From Bacillota bacterium (GTDB taxonomy: Bacteria; Bacillota; Clostridia; Oscillospirales; Ruminococcaceae): a stretch of 41,735 nucleotides of DNA. Numbering within the stretch: position 1 is the first letter of the stretch; every line of letters begins with the position of its first letter. Of the stretch, positions 23,309 through 31,843 are shown in pieces. A program made the position numbers and the translations under genes. Location of the stretch: assembly GCA_023415575.1 (NCBI GenBank), contig JAEZKF010000025.1, positions 1 through 41,735 on the forward strand, given 5' to 3'. Below the pieces are notes generated by a model. It had not been told where the DNA came from. It did no database searches and saw only the letters and a program-made list of their open reading frames with translations.

Positions 23309-24400
23309 TTACTTTTGGATGTTGCGCCCGGTCAGCTCTATCGCCTGCATCTGCGCCTTGACGCTGAGCTCTGCTGCCTTAAAGGCGTGCTCCTGGGTCA
23401 TGGCGTTCTCGGTGCGGTTAAGGCAATCGAGAATCAGCGCCCCGAAGTAGGGGAAGCCGACCTTTCCATGGACGTGGAAATGCTTTTCGCCCTTGTTGTT
23501 TGCAAGGAAAAGATGGGCAGGGCTATCCGGCACACCGATGTTCATGTACTTGCGCTGCTCGATAAAGCCCTCGGTGCCGAGGATAAAGCTGCGCCCGTCT
23601 CCCCACATCTGCAGACCGTCTGGGGTAAACCAGTCCACGCGGAAGTAGCCGGTAGCGCCGGTATCGGTGACAAGGGAAGCGTCGCCAAAGTCGTCGAGCT
23701 CGGGATACTGGGGATGGTTGTAGTTTGCAATCTGGCTGCGAACGATGGTTGCATCCTTGGCACCTGTGTAGTAAAGAATCTGCTCTATCTGATGGCTGCC
23801 GATGTCGCATAGGATGCCGCCGTACTTCTCCTTGATAAAGAACCAATCGGGGCGGTTTACGCCGCCTACCCGGTGGGGCCCGAGACCGATGACCTGAATC
23901 ACCCGCCCGATGGCGCCCTCTTCAATAAGCTGGCCTGCAAACACCGCTGTCTCGGAATGGATGCGCTCGGAGTAGTACACTGCATACTTTTTGCCGGTCT
24001 TTGCGCACATCTTTTTTGCCGCCTCAAGCTGCTCAAGTGTCGTAAGCGGCGCCTTGTCGGTAAAGTAGTCCTTGCCTGCCGACATCACGCGCAGGCCAAG
24101 GGCGCACCGCTCGCTTGTGATGCACGCACCTGCCACAAGGACTACCTCCGGGTCAAGCAGAACCTCGTCCTCACTGCGCGCTGCCTTGACAAAGGGGAAC
24201 TGCTTTTGAAAGGCCTCAACCTTTTTTGGGTCTGGGTCATAGACCCATTTTAAGGTACCGCCTGCCTCCAAGAGGCCGTTACACATACCGTAGATGTGCC
24301 CGTGGTCAAGGCCGATGGCGGCAAACACAAACTCCCCGGGCTTAACAACCGGACTGTATTTTCCGATGGGAGCATAGTTCATTCCATCTGAAGCATTCAT
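23309..24400 (-). CDS. Gfo/Idh/MocA family oxidoreductase (divergent subgroup)
   Basis: The 363-residue protein has a Rossmann domain whose loop reads FAAIGLDHGHIYGMCNGLL instead of the usual GxGxxG. It then has DYFTDKAPLTTLEQLEAAKK, where DKAP replaces the family's EKP, and CDIGSHQIEQILYYTG, equivalent to the active-site His segment. The C-terminal half is the alpha/beta dimerisation domain (FRVDWFTPDGLQMWGDGR). These enzymes oxidise or reduce sugars and cyclitols with NAD(P). It starts at ATG 24400 behind AGGGGGTG, 16 bp after the preceding paralogue, at the end of the aldouronate operon. Its substrate is probably a sugar or uronate derived from xylan, by context only. Confidence 0.85.
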   Translation of the reverse strand: MNASDGMNYAPIGKYSPVVKPGEFVFAAIGLDHGHIYGMCNGLLEAGGTLKWVYDPDPKKVEAFQKQFPFVKAARSEDEVLLDPEVVLVAGACITSERCALGLRVMSAGKDYFTDKAPLTTLEQLEAAKKMCAKTGKKYAVYYSERIHSETAVFAGQLIEEGAIGRVIQVIGLGPHRVGGVNRPDWFFIKEKYGGILCDIGSHQIEQILYYTGAKDATIVRSQIANYNHPQYPELDDFGDASLVTDTGATGYFRVDWFTPDGLQMWGDGRSFILGTEGFIEQRKYMNIGVPDSPAHLFLANNKGEKHFHVHGKVGFPYFGALILDCLNRTENAMTQEHAFKAAELSVKAQMQAIELTGRNIQK

Positions 24401-24416
24401 TCCTTGCGCACCCCCT

Positions 24417-25586
24417 TTACAGTTTCATCTTGTAGTCGCTGCCCACGGTGATATCGCCGCCGAGGGACTCGAGTGACGTGGTTTTCTCATAAAAGCGCGG
24501 CGTGTGCTTTAGTATTCCGTCTACCGTATAGAAGGGGTCATCCTTTTTTAGCGGCAGGGTTACGGTGCACCCCAAGCTGCCTGATTTATAGATAGAGGTG
24601 ATCATCTCAATGGTCGCGCGCCCGCTCACCCCGTCGATGGCGGGGCGGGTGTTTGATTCTATTGCGGTCAGTACGTTTTCAATCTGCCCCGTATGGGCGA
24701 TGTAGGGTAGCTCGGGCAGGTTGTCTACAAACTCATTAAGCTCCTTTTCAAGCTCGGTGTTTTCGATAGGAAAGCCGTTTGGCTGGGATATAGACGCATA
24801 CACCTTCCACGGGGCGGAGATGCGGGCCTTTTCGCCCTGGAAGATGAGCTGCTGCTCCTCGCCGTGGTGAATAACAGAGCTAGTAATCTGGGCTAGTGCC
24901 CCTTTTGGGTACTGAAGTACAGCCACCGAGATGTCTTCAACCTCGGCATTGTCGTGCCCTGCGTTGGAGATGATGGCTGTCACCTTGTCGGGCAGGCCCA
25001 TCATCCACATCAGCATATCGATATGGTGGACTGCATGGTTAAGCGTGCAGCCGCCCCCCTCCTTATCCCAACGTCCGCGCCACCACAAATCGTAGTAGCT
25101 GTGGCCGCGCCACCAGTAAGAGTCCACCTGCGCGTGCAAAACCCTGCCGATTAGCCCTGCATCCAGCACCTTCTTTACGGCCTGAATGGGGTCACGGAAG
25201 CGGTTTTGGGCGATGACAGACATCATCTTGCCGCTTGCCTTCTCTGCGGCGAGCATGGCATCGCATTCCTCCAGGCTTGCGGCCATCGGCTTTTCTACTA
25301 TGACGTTGCAGCCGGCGTTTAGGCTGTCGATTGCAATCTCGGCATGGCAGTAGGGCGGGGTGCATATGCTGACTAAATCAATCTCATCCGCCATCTCTTT
25401 GAGCATCTCGGTATGGGAGGTAAATGCGCGTGCGCAGGTTAAGTTGTGGCGCTCAATGCCGCTATAAGCGCGCTCGGGTATGATGTCAGCGAGGGCTACA
25501 ATTTTGCATCGGTCGGGAAAGGCAAGAAAGCCTTCAAAGTGGAGTCTTGAGATGTTGCCCACCCCTACAATTGCCACTCTGATCAT
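24417..25586 (-). CDS. Gfo/Idh/MocA family oxidoreductase
   Basis: I start this 389-residue protein at ATG 25586, 6 nt after GAGGTG; a TTG at 25604 precedes that site. MIRVAIVGVGNISRLHFEGF is a canonical Rossmann opening, VIVEKPMAASLEECDAML carries the catalytic EKP lysine, and CTLNHAVHHIDMLMWMMG the active-site His. It would act on a sugar or sugar acid with NAD(P). It lies downstream of the solute-binding-protein gene but across a 313-bp gap with its own promoter-like elements, so the two oxidoreductases may form a separately controlled unit. The pair differs clearly in sequence, implying two different steps, perhaps oxidation and re-reduction of the same sugar. Confidence 0.88.
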   Translation of the reverse strand: MIRVAIVGVGNISRLHFEGFLAFPDRCKIVALADIIPERAYSGIERHNLTCARAFTSHTEMLKEMADEIDLVSICTPPYCHAEIAIDSLNAGCNVIVEKPMAASLEECDAMLAAEKASGKMMSVIAQNRFRDPIQAVKKVLDAGLIGRVLHAQVDSYWWRGHSYYDLWWRGRWDKEGGGCTLNHAVHHIDMLMWMMGLPDKVTAIISNAGHDNAEVEDISVAVLQYPKGALAQITSSVIHHGEEQQLIFQGEKARISAPWKVYASISQPNGFPIENTELEKELNEFVDNLPELPYIAHTGQIENVLTAIESNTRPAIDGVSGRATIEMITSIYKSGSLGCTVTLPLKKDDPFYTVDGILKHTPRFYEKTTSLESLGGDITVGSDYKMKL

Positions 25587-25616
25587 TTTTATCACCTCTG
25601 TCAATAATTATCACAA

Positions 25617-25622
25617 ATTATA
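25617..25622 (-). promoter_or_regulatory. Candidate -10 box for the two oxidoreductase genes
   Basis: The minus strand reads TATAATTTGTG here, about 30 bp before the ATG at 25586. The same TATAATTT-GTG string occurs at the aguA promoter (31554-31545 on the minus strand). No good -35 box is seen, so activator dependence is possible. Confidence 0.35.
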
Positions 25623-25744
25623 AAATCTATAGATCATTAGCTTTATCTTAGCATAAGCTGGCTTTATATCAAACGCTGCACGCAGCGGGCTCCTGCTAAT
25701 CCAGTAATCTTTGCGATTTGTGCTGATTGCAAAGCACACTGAGG

Positions 25745-25758
25745 ATGTGCATGCACAT
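25745..25758. repeat. Perfect 14-bp palindrome, candidate operator
   Basis: ATGTGCATGCACAT is fully self-complementary and lies in the 313-bp gap between the solute-binding-protein gene and the oxidoreductase pair. It could be a binding site for a dimeric regulator. Apart from the promoter and hairpin features listed, the rest of 25587-25899 shows nothing clear. Confidence 0.4.
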
Positions 25759-25824
25759 TGTGCTCGTATCAATGACGCGCCCTTCCTTTTCTCGTGATTT
25801 TATCCGCATTTTGGCATTAAAGAA

Positions 25825-25860
25825 GGGAGTGGTTGCAACCTGTAACTGCAACCTCCTCCC
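25825..25860 (-). terminator. Candidate terminator or attenuating hairpin after the solute-binding-protein gene
   Basis: GGGAG + GGTTGCA (25825-25837) pairs with TGCAACC + CTCCC (25847-25860), with a small internal loop, 40 bp beyond the stop at 25900. On the minus strand it is followed by TTCTTTAAT. Such a hairpin would lower expression of the oxidoreductase genes relative to the transporter. Confidence 0.5.
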
Positions 25861-25899
25861 CTCTTTCTACTGCATTCTAAATTATAAACGATTCACCCA

Positions 25900-27531
25900 T
25901 TAGGGCTGATAAAATTTCTGTGCACGCTCATCTACAACAGCCTGCGCACCGGAGGCAAGCCAATCGGCAATGTTTCTATCCCAGGTAGCGTCAAAGTCTG
26001 CAGGTTTGCAGGTCACGCATTCCGCAAGCAGGGTCCAGCCTTTGTCGACCAGAGTCTGGCTTACGGGAGCAGCGGCGGTCAATGTCAGACCGGGTACTAC
26101 CATTAGGGGTTTCGCGTCGCGCATTGCATTCTCATAGGCAGTCATGATAAGCTGCGGGTCAACATTGTAAGAGTTCGCCATTGCCTTGAGGTTTGTAGCT
26201 TCATCACCGGTATCAAGGCCGTTAATCATAATTGTGTAGTCAATGTTCTGAGACGAGTTCATAATCTTCTCGCCTTCGGCGGAGATCATCTTAGGAGCAC
26301 CGTCTACCATCACATGAGTAACGCCCTCTTCACCAATCTGCAGGAAGTAGCGGTTCTCAACCTTAGACAGCCAGTTGATATAGCGCAGAGCGCCTTCTAC
26401 ATTCTTGCTGGAAGCGGGGATAAAGAAGTTTACACCGGCAGGCTCATAGGCGTTCTTGTAGTACTTACCGGCAGCGTTCTTAAAGCAGTCGATGCTGATA
26501 ATCTCTGCATCAGGAACGTTGGCCTTGAGGTCCTTCAAAAGTCCGGGAGTGTCGCGGTAGGGCTGATCCCAGTTGTGGATAAAGGAGCCTACTACGCCGC
26601 TCTTAATCAGGTTGTCGCTGTTGGTGTCATCGGTATACAGGGCAAACTCGGTGTCGGTAAGGCCTTCGTTGTAGAGCTTATTGAGGTAGCGCAGGCCCTC
26701 TTTGTAGCCGGGAAGGAGGAATTCGCGATCAACAACGGTATTAATCCAACGATCCTTATCGCTGAGGTTCGGGTCAATGAAGGAATCAAGCAAGGTGCGT
26801 GCACGCCAGCGCACGTCTCTGGAGCCGATGATAAAGGGGATCACCTTGGATTTGCCAACGCCGCCGGGATCCTGCTCTTTAAATGCCTTGAGTGTGTTGT
26901 AGAACTCATCAATGGTTGTAGGAATCGGCATGTTCAGCTTGTCAAGCCAGTCCTTACGGATGAAGGTATTGACGGCAGCGGTATTGATGCGGCGGGCGGG
27001 GATAGAGAAAACCTGACCGCTCTCTGTAATCTGACGATAAATCAGTCTCTTGCCGGGAACGGCTGCGTCCTCACCGAGGAAGGCATCCAAATCGGGCAGA
27101 TGTGTTTCAATATAAGGGGCAAGGTCTACAAGGCCGCCCAGCTCACGGTAGGTGGTAATGAGGTCCGTGCTGTAGGTAAGGCATACGTCAGGGGCATTGC
27201 CGGCAGCCATCAGGTTGTTCAGCTGCTCCTGCTCCTCCCAGCGGGATACCGCCTGGAAGGTTACACCGATGTTTTCATCCTCAAGGAGCTTTTTCTTAAT
27301 CCAATCGGTGTAGAAGTTGTTGGTGGGGTCGGTCTTTCCGCCGTCGGTACCGCGGTCAAAAACCTCTACGGTAATCTCGCTGTACTCGGGCTTGCTTGGC
27401 TCAGAAGGGGTATCGGGCGCCGCCTGAGAGGGGGTTGTCTCCGACACAGGGGCGGGTGCCGATTGGCTACAGGAAGCGAGCAGAGCAAGCATCATCACGG
27501 CAGCCAAGAGCAGGGAAATACTTCTCTTCAT
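25900..27531 (-). CDS. Extracellular solute-binding lipoprotein (LplA-type, aldouronate/oligosaccharide)
   Basis: The 543-residue protein has a lipoprotein signal (LLASC, Cys21) and a Pro/Ser/Thr linker (25-50), then a type I periplasmic-binding fold: FYTDWIKKKLLEDENIGVTF, NNLMAAGNAPDVCLTYSTDL and RRINTAAVNTFIRKDWLDKL match the LplA/YtcQ branch of CUT1 binding proteins. It would capture an oligosaccharide outside the membrane and hand it to the two permeases encoded upstream. By context with aguA the ligand is probably an aldouronate (methylglucuronoxylo-oligosaccharide). ATG 27531 lies behind GGAGG. No ATPase gene is in the operon; CUT1 systems often share a genome-encoded MsmX-type ATPase. 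Confidence 0.9.
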   Translation of the reverse strand: MKRSISLLLAAVMMLALLASCSQSAPAPVSETTPSQAAPDTPSEPSKPEYSEITVEVFDRGTDGGKTDPTNNFYTDWIKKKLLEDENIGVTFQAVSRWEEQEQLNNLMAAGNAPDVCLTYSTDLITTYRELGGLVDLAPYIETHLPDLDAFLGEDAAVPGKRLIYRQITESGQVFSIPARRINTAAVNTFIRKDWLDKLNMPIPTTIDEFYNTLKAFKEQDPGGVGKSKVIPFIIGSRDVRWRARTLLDSFIDPNLSDKDRWINTVVDREFLLPGYKEGLRYLNKLYNEGLTDTEFALYTDDTNSDNLIKSGVVGSFIHNWDQPYRDTPGLLKDLKANVPDAEIISIDCFKNAAGKYYKNAYEPAGVNFFIPASSKNVEGALRYINWLSKVENRYFLQIGEEGVTHVMVDGAPKMISAEGEKIMNSSQNIDYTIMINGLDTGDEATNLKAMANSYNVDPQLIMTAYENAMRDAKPLMVVPGLTLTAAAPVSQTLVDKGWTLLAECVTCKPADFDATWDRNIADWLASGAQAVVDERAQKFYQP

Positions 27532-27611
27532 TACTAATCCTCCATTCTATTAAGCCATTATTAAAGCATACACACCGTATGCAGGAATACATTTTGGGGG
27601 TTCCTTTGGGT

Positions 27612-28532
27612 CTATCCCTTTACGGCACCTACTGTTACGCCGGAGATAAAGTAGCGCTGGGCAAACGGATAAACCATTACAATCGGCAGGGTTGCGAACA
27701 TAACGCTTGCCGCCTTCATGCCTTCGCTTGCCATCGGTGTTCCGCCGGATACGCCCTCCACCTGCGCCACCTCTATAGCGGACAGGTTGTTGATGATTTG
27801 GTACAGCTTAAGCTGGATGGGCGCGTACTTGGGGTTGGTCATATACATCAGCGCGTCCGAAAAACCGTTCCACCGCCCCACCGCATAGAACAGTGCAAGT
27901 GTTGCAATCACCGAGGTGGAAAGCGGAAGGTAGATGCGAACCAGAATCGTAAAGGGATTTGCGCCGTCAATCTCGGCGGACTCCCTCAAGCTCACTGGGA
28001 TGCCGTAAAAAAAGCTTCTTAGGATAATGACATTGAAAACGGAGATACAGTTTGGAATGATTAAGACAAGCGGGTTGTCAATGAGTCCCAAATCCTTCAT
28101 GAGTATGTAGTTCGGGATTGTACCCGCACTGAAGTACATGGTGAGTATAATCAGGCCGCTAAAGAACTTTCTTCCCTTTAAGCGGTCAAAGGTAAGCGGG
28201 TAGGCACATAGAATGGTCATTATCATTGAGATGGTTGTGGAGATAATGGTCAGCAGAGCAGTCCACCACATGGAGCGGAAGAATGCGGGGTCCTTGAAAA
28301 CATAGACGTAGGAGTCCAGGGTAAAATCCACCGGAAAGAAGGAAACCTGCCTGTTGATGATGGCTTGCGGCGAGCTGAGTGACCGCGCCAGAATGTTCAT
28401 AAAGGGCAATAAGCATATTAAAATTATCACAAAGCATACCAGCGCAATGATCCAGTCAATTATCCTTGATGCCTTGGTTTTTACAATACGATTGCTTGTG
28501 TTAAAGTCTTGGTTTAAATCTGCTTTGGCCAT
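27612..28532 (-). CDS. ABC transporter permease, YtcP/LplC-type (CUT1)
   Basis: This 306-residue membrane protein has about six transmembrane helices. It opens IDWIIALVCFVIILICLLPF and carries the cytoplasmic EAA-type loop (VSLRESAEIDGANPFTILVR) that docks with the ATPase. The long LplC/YtcP-specific segment includes MKDLGLIDNPLVLIIPNCIS. It ends GVTVGAVKG, typical of this subfamily. It pairs with the 28567-29535 permease to form the channel for the imported oligosaccharide. ATG 28532 follows AAGGAGG; the gap to the binding-protein gene is 80 bp. Confidence 0.92.
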   Translation of the reverse strand: MAKADLNQDFNTSNRIVKTKASRIIDWIIALVCFVIILICLLPFMNILARSLSSPQAIINRQVSFFPVDFTLDSYVYVFKDPAFFRSMWWTALLTIISTTISMIMTILCAYPLTFDRLKGRKFFSGLIILTMYFSAGTIPNYILMKDLGLIDNPLVLIIPNCISVFNVIILRSFFYGIPVSLRESAEIDGANPFTILVRIYLPLSTSVIATLALFYAVGRWNGFSDALMYMTNPKYAPIQLKLYQIINNLSAIEVAQVEGVSGGTPMASEGMKAASVMFATLPIVMVYPFAQRYFISGVTVGAVKG

Positions 28533-28566
28533 GCAATCCCCTCCTTATGATGCATCATTTCCTTGA

Positions 28567-29535
28567 TTACCAAATGCCCCGTTCACCAAACCGCTTGGCA
28601 AGGGCATTGGCCGCCGATAGGAAGATAACGCATACAACCGACTGGAACAAGCCTATCGCCGCCGTCAGGGAGAACTGGAACGAACGAATACCGACACGAT
28701 ACACTAAGGTGCTGATTACATCCGCCACCGACCGAACCAGGTCGTTGCCCATTGCGTAGGGGCGGTCCAGTTCAATACCAAGGATTCGCCCAAGGTTCAT
28801 GATGAGCAAAACGATAATGGTCGACCGGATGCCGGGGAGGGTGACATGCCATATCTTACGCAGGCGTCCTGCACCGTCCACCTCTGCAGCTTCGTAGAGC
28901 TCGACATTGATGTTTGTGATGGCTGCAAGGAAGATAATCGTATTCCAGCCGATGTCCTTCCACAGGCCTGTCAGCACATAGGTGACAACCCACAGGACAT
29001 TATCGGTGAGAAAGTCAATCGGCCCGATGCCGAGTTCCCCCAAAGCCATGTTGATAACACCTGTTTGCGGGGCTAATAGCTGCTTGACCATACCGCTTAC
29101 GATAATCCACGACAAAAAGTGCGGCAGGTAGGCAATAACCTGTGTAATCCGCTTATAGCGCCGAAAAGCAAGCTCGTTAAGTAGCAGAGCCAGTATGATA
29201 GCAGCAGGAAAGCTCACAACCAGGTCAAGGGTGTTGAGCATGAAGGTGTTGCGCAAAGCGTTATAGAAGTCGCGCGAAGAGAAGGCCTGCTTAAACCACT
29301 TAAGCCCCACCCAGGGAGAATCCCAAACCCCCTTAAAGAGGTTATAGTCCTGAAATGCCATCACGATGTTGGTCATGGGGATATACCGAAAGATGATAAA
29401 GAAGGTCAACGGAAGCAGCAGCATGAGATACAACATCCATGTCTGCTTTATGTAGCTTTTAAGCTTTCCTTGTTTTGCTGCTTTGGAATAGCTTTTCTTA
29501 ATCGGTTTTACAGCAGTGCCGGTTTGGTTTGTCAT
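28567..29535 (-). CDS. ABC transporter permease, YteP/LplB-type (CUT1)
   Basis: The 322-residue protein has about six membrane helices, starting WMLYLMLLLPLTFFIIFRY. The family phrase IVMAFQDYNLFKGVWDSPWV, a typical LplB feature, lies in the first extracellular loop, and the EAA motif LYEAAEVDGAGRLRKIWHVT at the ATPase interface. It starts 12 bp after the aguA stop, behind AGGGGTG, and is 34 bp from the second permease, so it is translated from the same mRNA. Its partner subunits and cargo are as for the neighbouring transport genes. Confidence 0.92.
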   Translation of the reverse strand: MTNQTGTAVKPIKKSYSKAAKQGKLKSYIKQTWMLYLMLLLPLTFFIIFRYIPMTNIVMAFQDYNLFKGVWDSPWVGLKWFKQAFSSRDFYNALRNTFMLNTLDLVVSFPAAIILALLLNELAFRRYKRITQVIAYLPHFLSWIIVSGMVKQLLAPQTGVINMALGELGIGPIDFLTDNVLWVVTYVLTGLWKDIGWNTIIFLAAITNINVELYEAAEVDGAGRLRKIWHVTLPGIRSTIIVLLIMNLGRILGIELDRPYAMGNDLVRSVADVISTLVYRVGIRSFQFSLTAAIGLFQSVVCVIFLSAANALAKRFGERGIW

Positions 29536-29547
29536 CCGCGTTCACCC

Positions 29548-31494
29548 CTATTCATATATTCGCCGACCCTTTTTATCCGGAATACCGGTAAATCGATAGA
29601 AATATGTGTTGATGACATCGCGCCATTCCTTTGCGTTTTCAAGCTGCCTTAGTAAGCGCGACCTTACGGAGAGATACGTTTCCTGCGCAAGATGCTCCTG
29701 CAGGGAGTCCCATATTGCTATAAATTCCTCGACATCCTCTACCCCCTCAAAGTGGGTATCGTAGATGTGCTGCAACAGAGTTTTGCCGTTTTTTAATACA
29801 AAGCTGTAGGGCAGCCTGTGAAAGAAAAGCAACAACTCCTGCGGGCAGGTGTTAACGTTATCAAACAGCTTAGTAAGGTACGGGTCGTATTGAGCGGTAA
29901 AGCCGGTTCCCGTGCTGGTTCGGTCGACACCGATGGCATGGCAGTCGGCACGATGGTAGGTGCCCCACTTCATATATTCGTATCCCTCAGGACTCGGGCC
30001 GTAGTGGTGGTTGATGTTCACCATCCAGCCGAGACCGAGGGGGGATGTATACTTTTCGTATGCAGCACGAGACCGCAGCATCATATCGGTAAGTCGGTCG
30101 ACGACGGTAGGCTCATTGCCAAACGTGAGCATAACCCATTCAGCCGTAATCTGTTTTGCCGTAAGCGCAGGGTCCCACGCAAGGCGGCCAAACGCATACA
30201 GGTTTGCCTGCGCAAGGGTGTGTCCCGTCCAGTTTTCGTCATCTCCGACGTTGGAGACACCGACGACTGCTTTAACTCTGCCGCCGACAAGATTTCTCAG
30301 CGCCCGTTTTTCGTCTACCGGAAAGGAGAATACCTCCTCCCATTGAACGGCGAGGTTGTATAAATCAATCTGCTGGCCGGTATACTCCTGCGTAATCTGC
30401 AGCTCAAGGGCGGTGCGGGTTTTCTCTAGGGCACCAAACAGAGGAGAGTTTGGCTCACGCACCTGAAAATCCACCGGCCCGTTTTTGATTTGGAGGATGA
30501 CGTTTGAATCAAACTGGCCGTCCAAAGGCTTAAAGAGTTCATATGCAGCCTTTGCGCGATCTGTTTTGGTATCCCGCCAATCCTGCAGGCAGTTGTAGAT
30601 AAAACACCGCCAAAACACAACCCCGTCATGCGGCTTAAGGGCACGGGCAAGCATGTTTGCCCCATCCGCCTGCGACCGCCCGTGGGATGCAGGCCCGCTT
30701 TGGAATTCCGAATCCGCCTTAACAAGATACCCTGCAAAGTCTGGAATGTAACGATAAATCTCATCGGTCTTTTCCTGCCACCATGCGGCGACCTGAGAAT
30801 CTAATGGGTCTGACGATGTAAGGTTTCCAACGAGGACAGGGCTGTCAAAGTGTACCGAAAGCGCAATCCGGACCCCATAAGGGCGGAAGATATCCGCAAG
30901 CCCTGCGAGCTTTGGCAGGTGCTCGGTAGTCATGAGCAGGGCGCTTTGTTTTGTGACGTTTACGTTGTTTATCACTATAACGTTAATGCCGATTGAGGCA
31001 AGCAGCCTTGCATAATCGCGGATGCGGTCAGGGTTATAGCATAACCTGCCGTTTTGAAAGAAGATGGAGTTGCCGGCATATCCGCGTTCGATACTGCCGT
31101 CTATGCGGTCCCAGTGGTTGATAACCCTGCGGGATACGGCGGGAGCGCTCTGCTCGTTTATCTCATATAGATGCTTCCCTGTACCTATGGCACGCAGCAG
31201 AGCAAAAACGCCGTAAAGAACGCCGTTTTCATCCGCGCCCTCGACCAAAAGCCGGTCAGAGGTACTACTTAAGCGGTAGCCCTCACTGGGCAGCGAAGGG
31301 GTTGTCGTAAGATGGATGGTAAATGGGGCGCCATCCTGCCAGATGTCGCTGCCGAATAACCGCCGCATACCGTCTATACATTCCTCTTTTGCGGTTTCGG
31401 TTACTTGCTTTGATGCTTCTAACCGAAGCGGATGTCCTAATATGTATGGGTACGGCTGGAGCCATGCGTTGTATTCACGGGAGTGCTTTTCCAT
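29548..31494 (-). CDS. aguA: Alpha-glucuronidase, glycoside hydrolase family 67
   Basis: The 648-residue enzyme lacks a signal peptide, so it acts in the cytoplasm on imported substrate. Known GH67 catalytic features are visible: the probable general acid Glu263 in KADSEFQSGP, and the paired carboxylates Asp342 (KNGPVDFQVREP) and Glu370 (QITQEYTGQ). An N-terminal GH67N-like domain spans about 1-120, and the C-terminal helical GH67C region includes GWMVNINHHYGPSPEGYEY. It removes 4-O-methyl-glucuronic or glucuronic acid from the non-reducing xylose end of aldouronates. It is the first gene of the transporter operon, the arrangement described for aldouronate utilisation in Paenibacillus. The ribosome site is weak (CAGGGC). 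Confidence 0.95.
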   Translation of the reverse strand: MEKHSREYNAWLQPYPYILGHPLRLEASKQVTETAKEECIDGMRRLFGSDIWQDGAPFTIHLTTTPSLPSEGYRLSSTSDRLLVEGADENGVLYGVFALLRAIGTGKHLYEINEQSAPAVSRRVINHWDRIDGSIERGYAGNSIFFQNGRLCYNPDRIRDYARLLASIGINVIVINNVNVTKQSALLMTTEHLPKLAGLADIFRPYGVRIALSVHFDSPVLVGNLTSSDPLDSQVAAWWQEKTDEIYRYIPDFAGYLVKADSEFQSGPASHGRSQADGANMLARALKPHDGVVFWRCFIYNCLQDWRDTKTDRAKAAYELFKPLDGQFDSNVILQIKNGPVDFQVREPNSPLFGALEKTRTALELQITQEYTGQQIDLYNLAVQWEEVFSFPVDEKRALRNLVGGRVKAVVGVSNVGDDENWTGHTLAQANLYAFGRLAWDPALTAKQITAEWVMLTFGNEPTVVDRLTDMMLRSRAAYEKYTSPLGLGWMVNINHHYGPSPEGYEYMKWGTYHRADCHAIGVDRTSTGTGFTAQYDPYLTKLFDNVNTCPQELLLFFHRLPYSFVLKNGKTLLQHIYDTHFEGVEDVEEFIAIWDSLQEHLAQETYLSVRSRLLRQLENAKEWRDVINTYFYRFTGIPDKKGRRIYE

Positions 31495-31548
31495 ATGTAT
31501 AGCCCTGCATTTCTGTAAAGTCGGTTTTTGTTGTTAAATATACACAAA

Positions 31549-31586
31549 ATTATACTGGGTTTCTTTTATAATTTAAGTAGATTATA
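31549..31586 (-). promoter_or_regulatory. Candidate promoter region of the aguA operon
   Basis: On the minus strand an extended -10 TGCTATAAT ends at 31581 and a second TATAAT lies at 31554-31549, 55-90 bp before the aguA ATG. Neither has a good TTGACA box, consistent with dependence on an activator such as the nearby AraC protein. The adjoining TTTGTGTATATTTAAC (31548-31533) recurs near uxuB. I see nothing else between 31495 and 31610. Confidence 0.45.
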
Positions 31587-31610
31587 GCATCCATTTTTTG
31601 AAATAGACAT

Positions 31611-31656
31611 AAAAAAAGCATGGAATATTTGTAATTATTACAGATTTCCATGCTTT
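31611..31656 (-). terminator. Terminator of the serine hydrolase gene
   Basis: An 11-bp stem AAAGCATGGAA/TTCCATGCTTT, extended by TGTAAT/ATTACA near the loop, is flanked by A7 on the left. On the minus strand that gives a T7 tract, so it ends transcription from the gene at 31844 before the aguA promoter. The stretch 31657-31843 holds nothing I recognise. Confidence 0.85.
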
Positions 31657-31843
31657 ATATTTTATAATTATTTACTTTTTTTCTTTTTACTGAACCGTGC
31701 CAATGTTGCGTTTTTCAGTTATTATTATATGTTTAATAGGCTTTTCTACTGAAGTAATCGGTATTTTTAACTACTCAGCCGCAAATCTTGCACCATCTGC
31801 GATTTTTATGTATTATTAAGGTGACAGGTAATATCCGGTAGTT

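Noticed and set aside
26314..27537. A 407-codon plus-strand frame opposite the solute-binding-protein gene
   Set aside because: It is antisense to a gene with clear lipoprotein and binding-protein features, and its translation has no family features or start signals.
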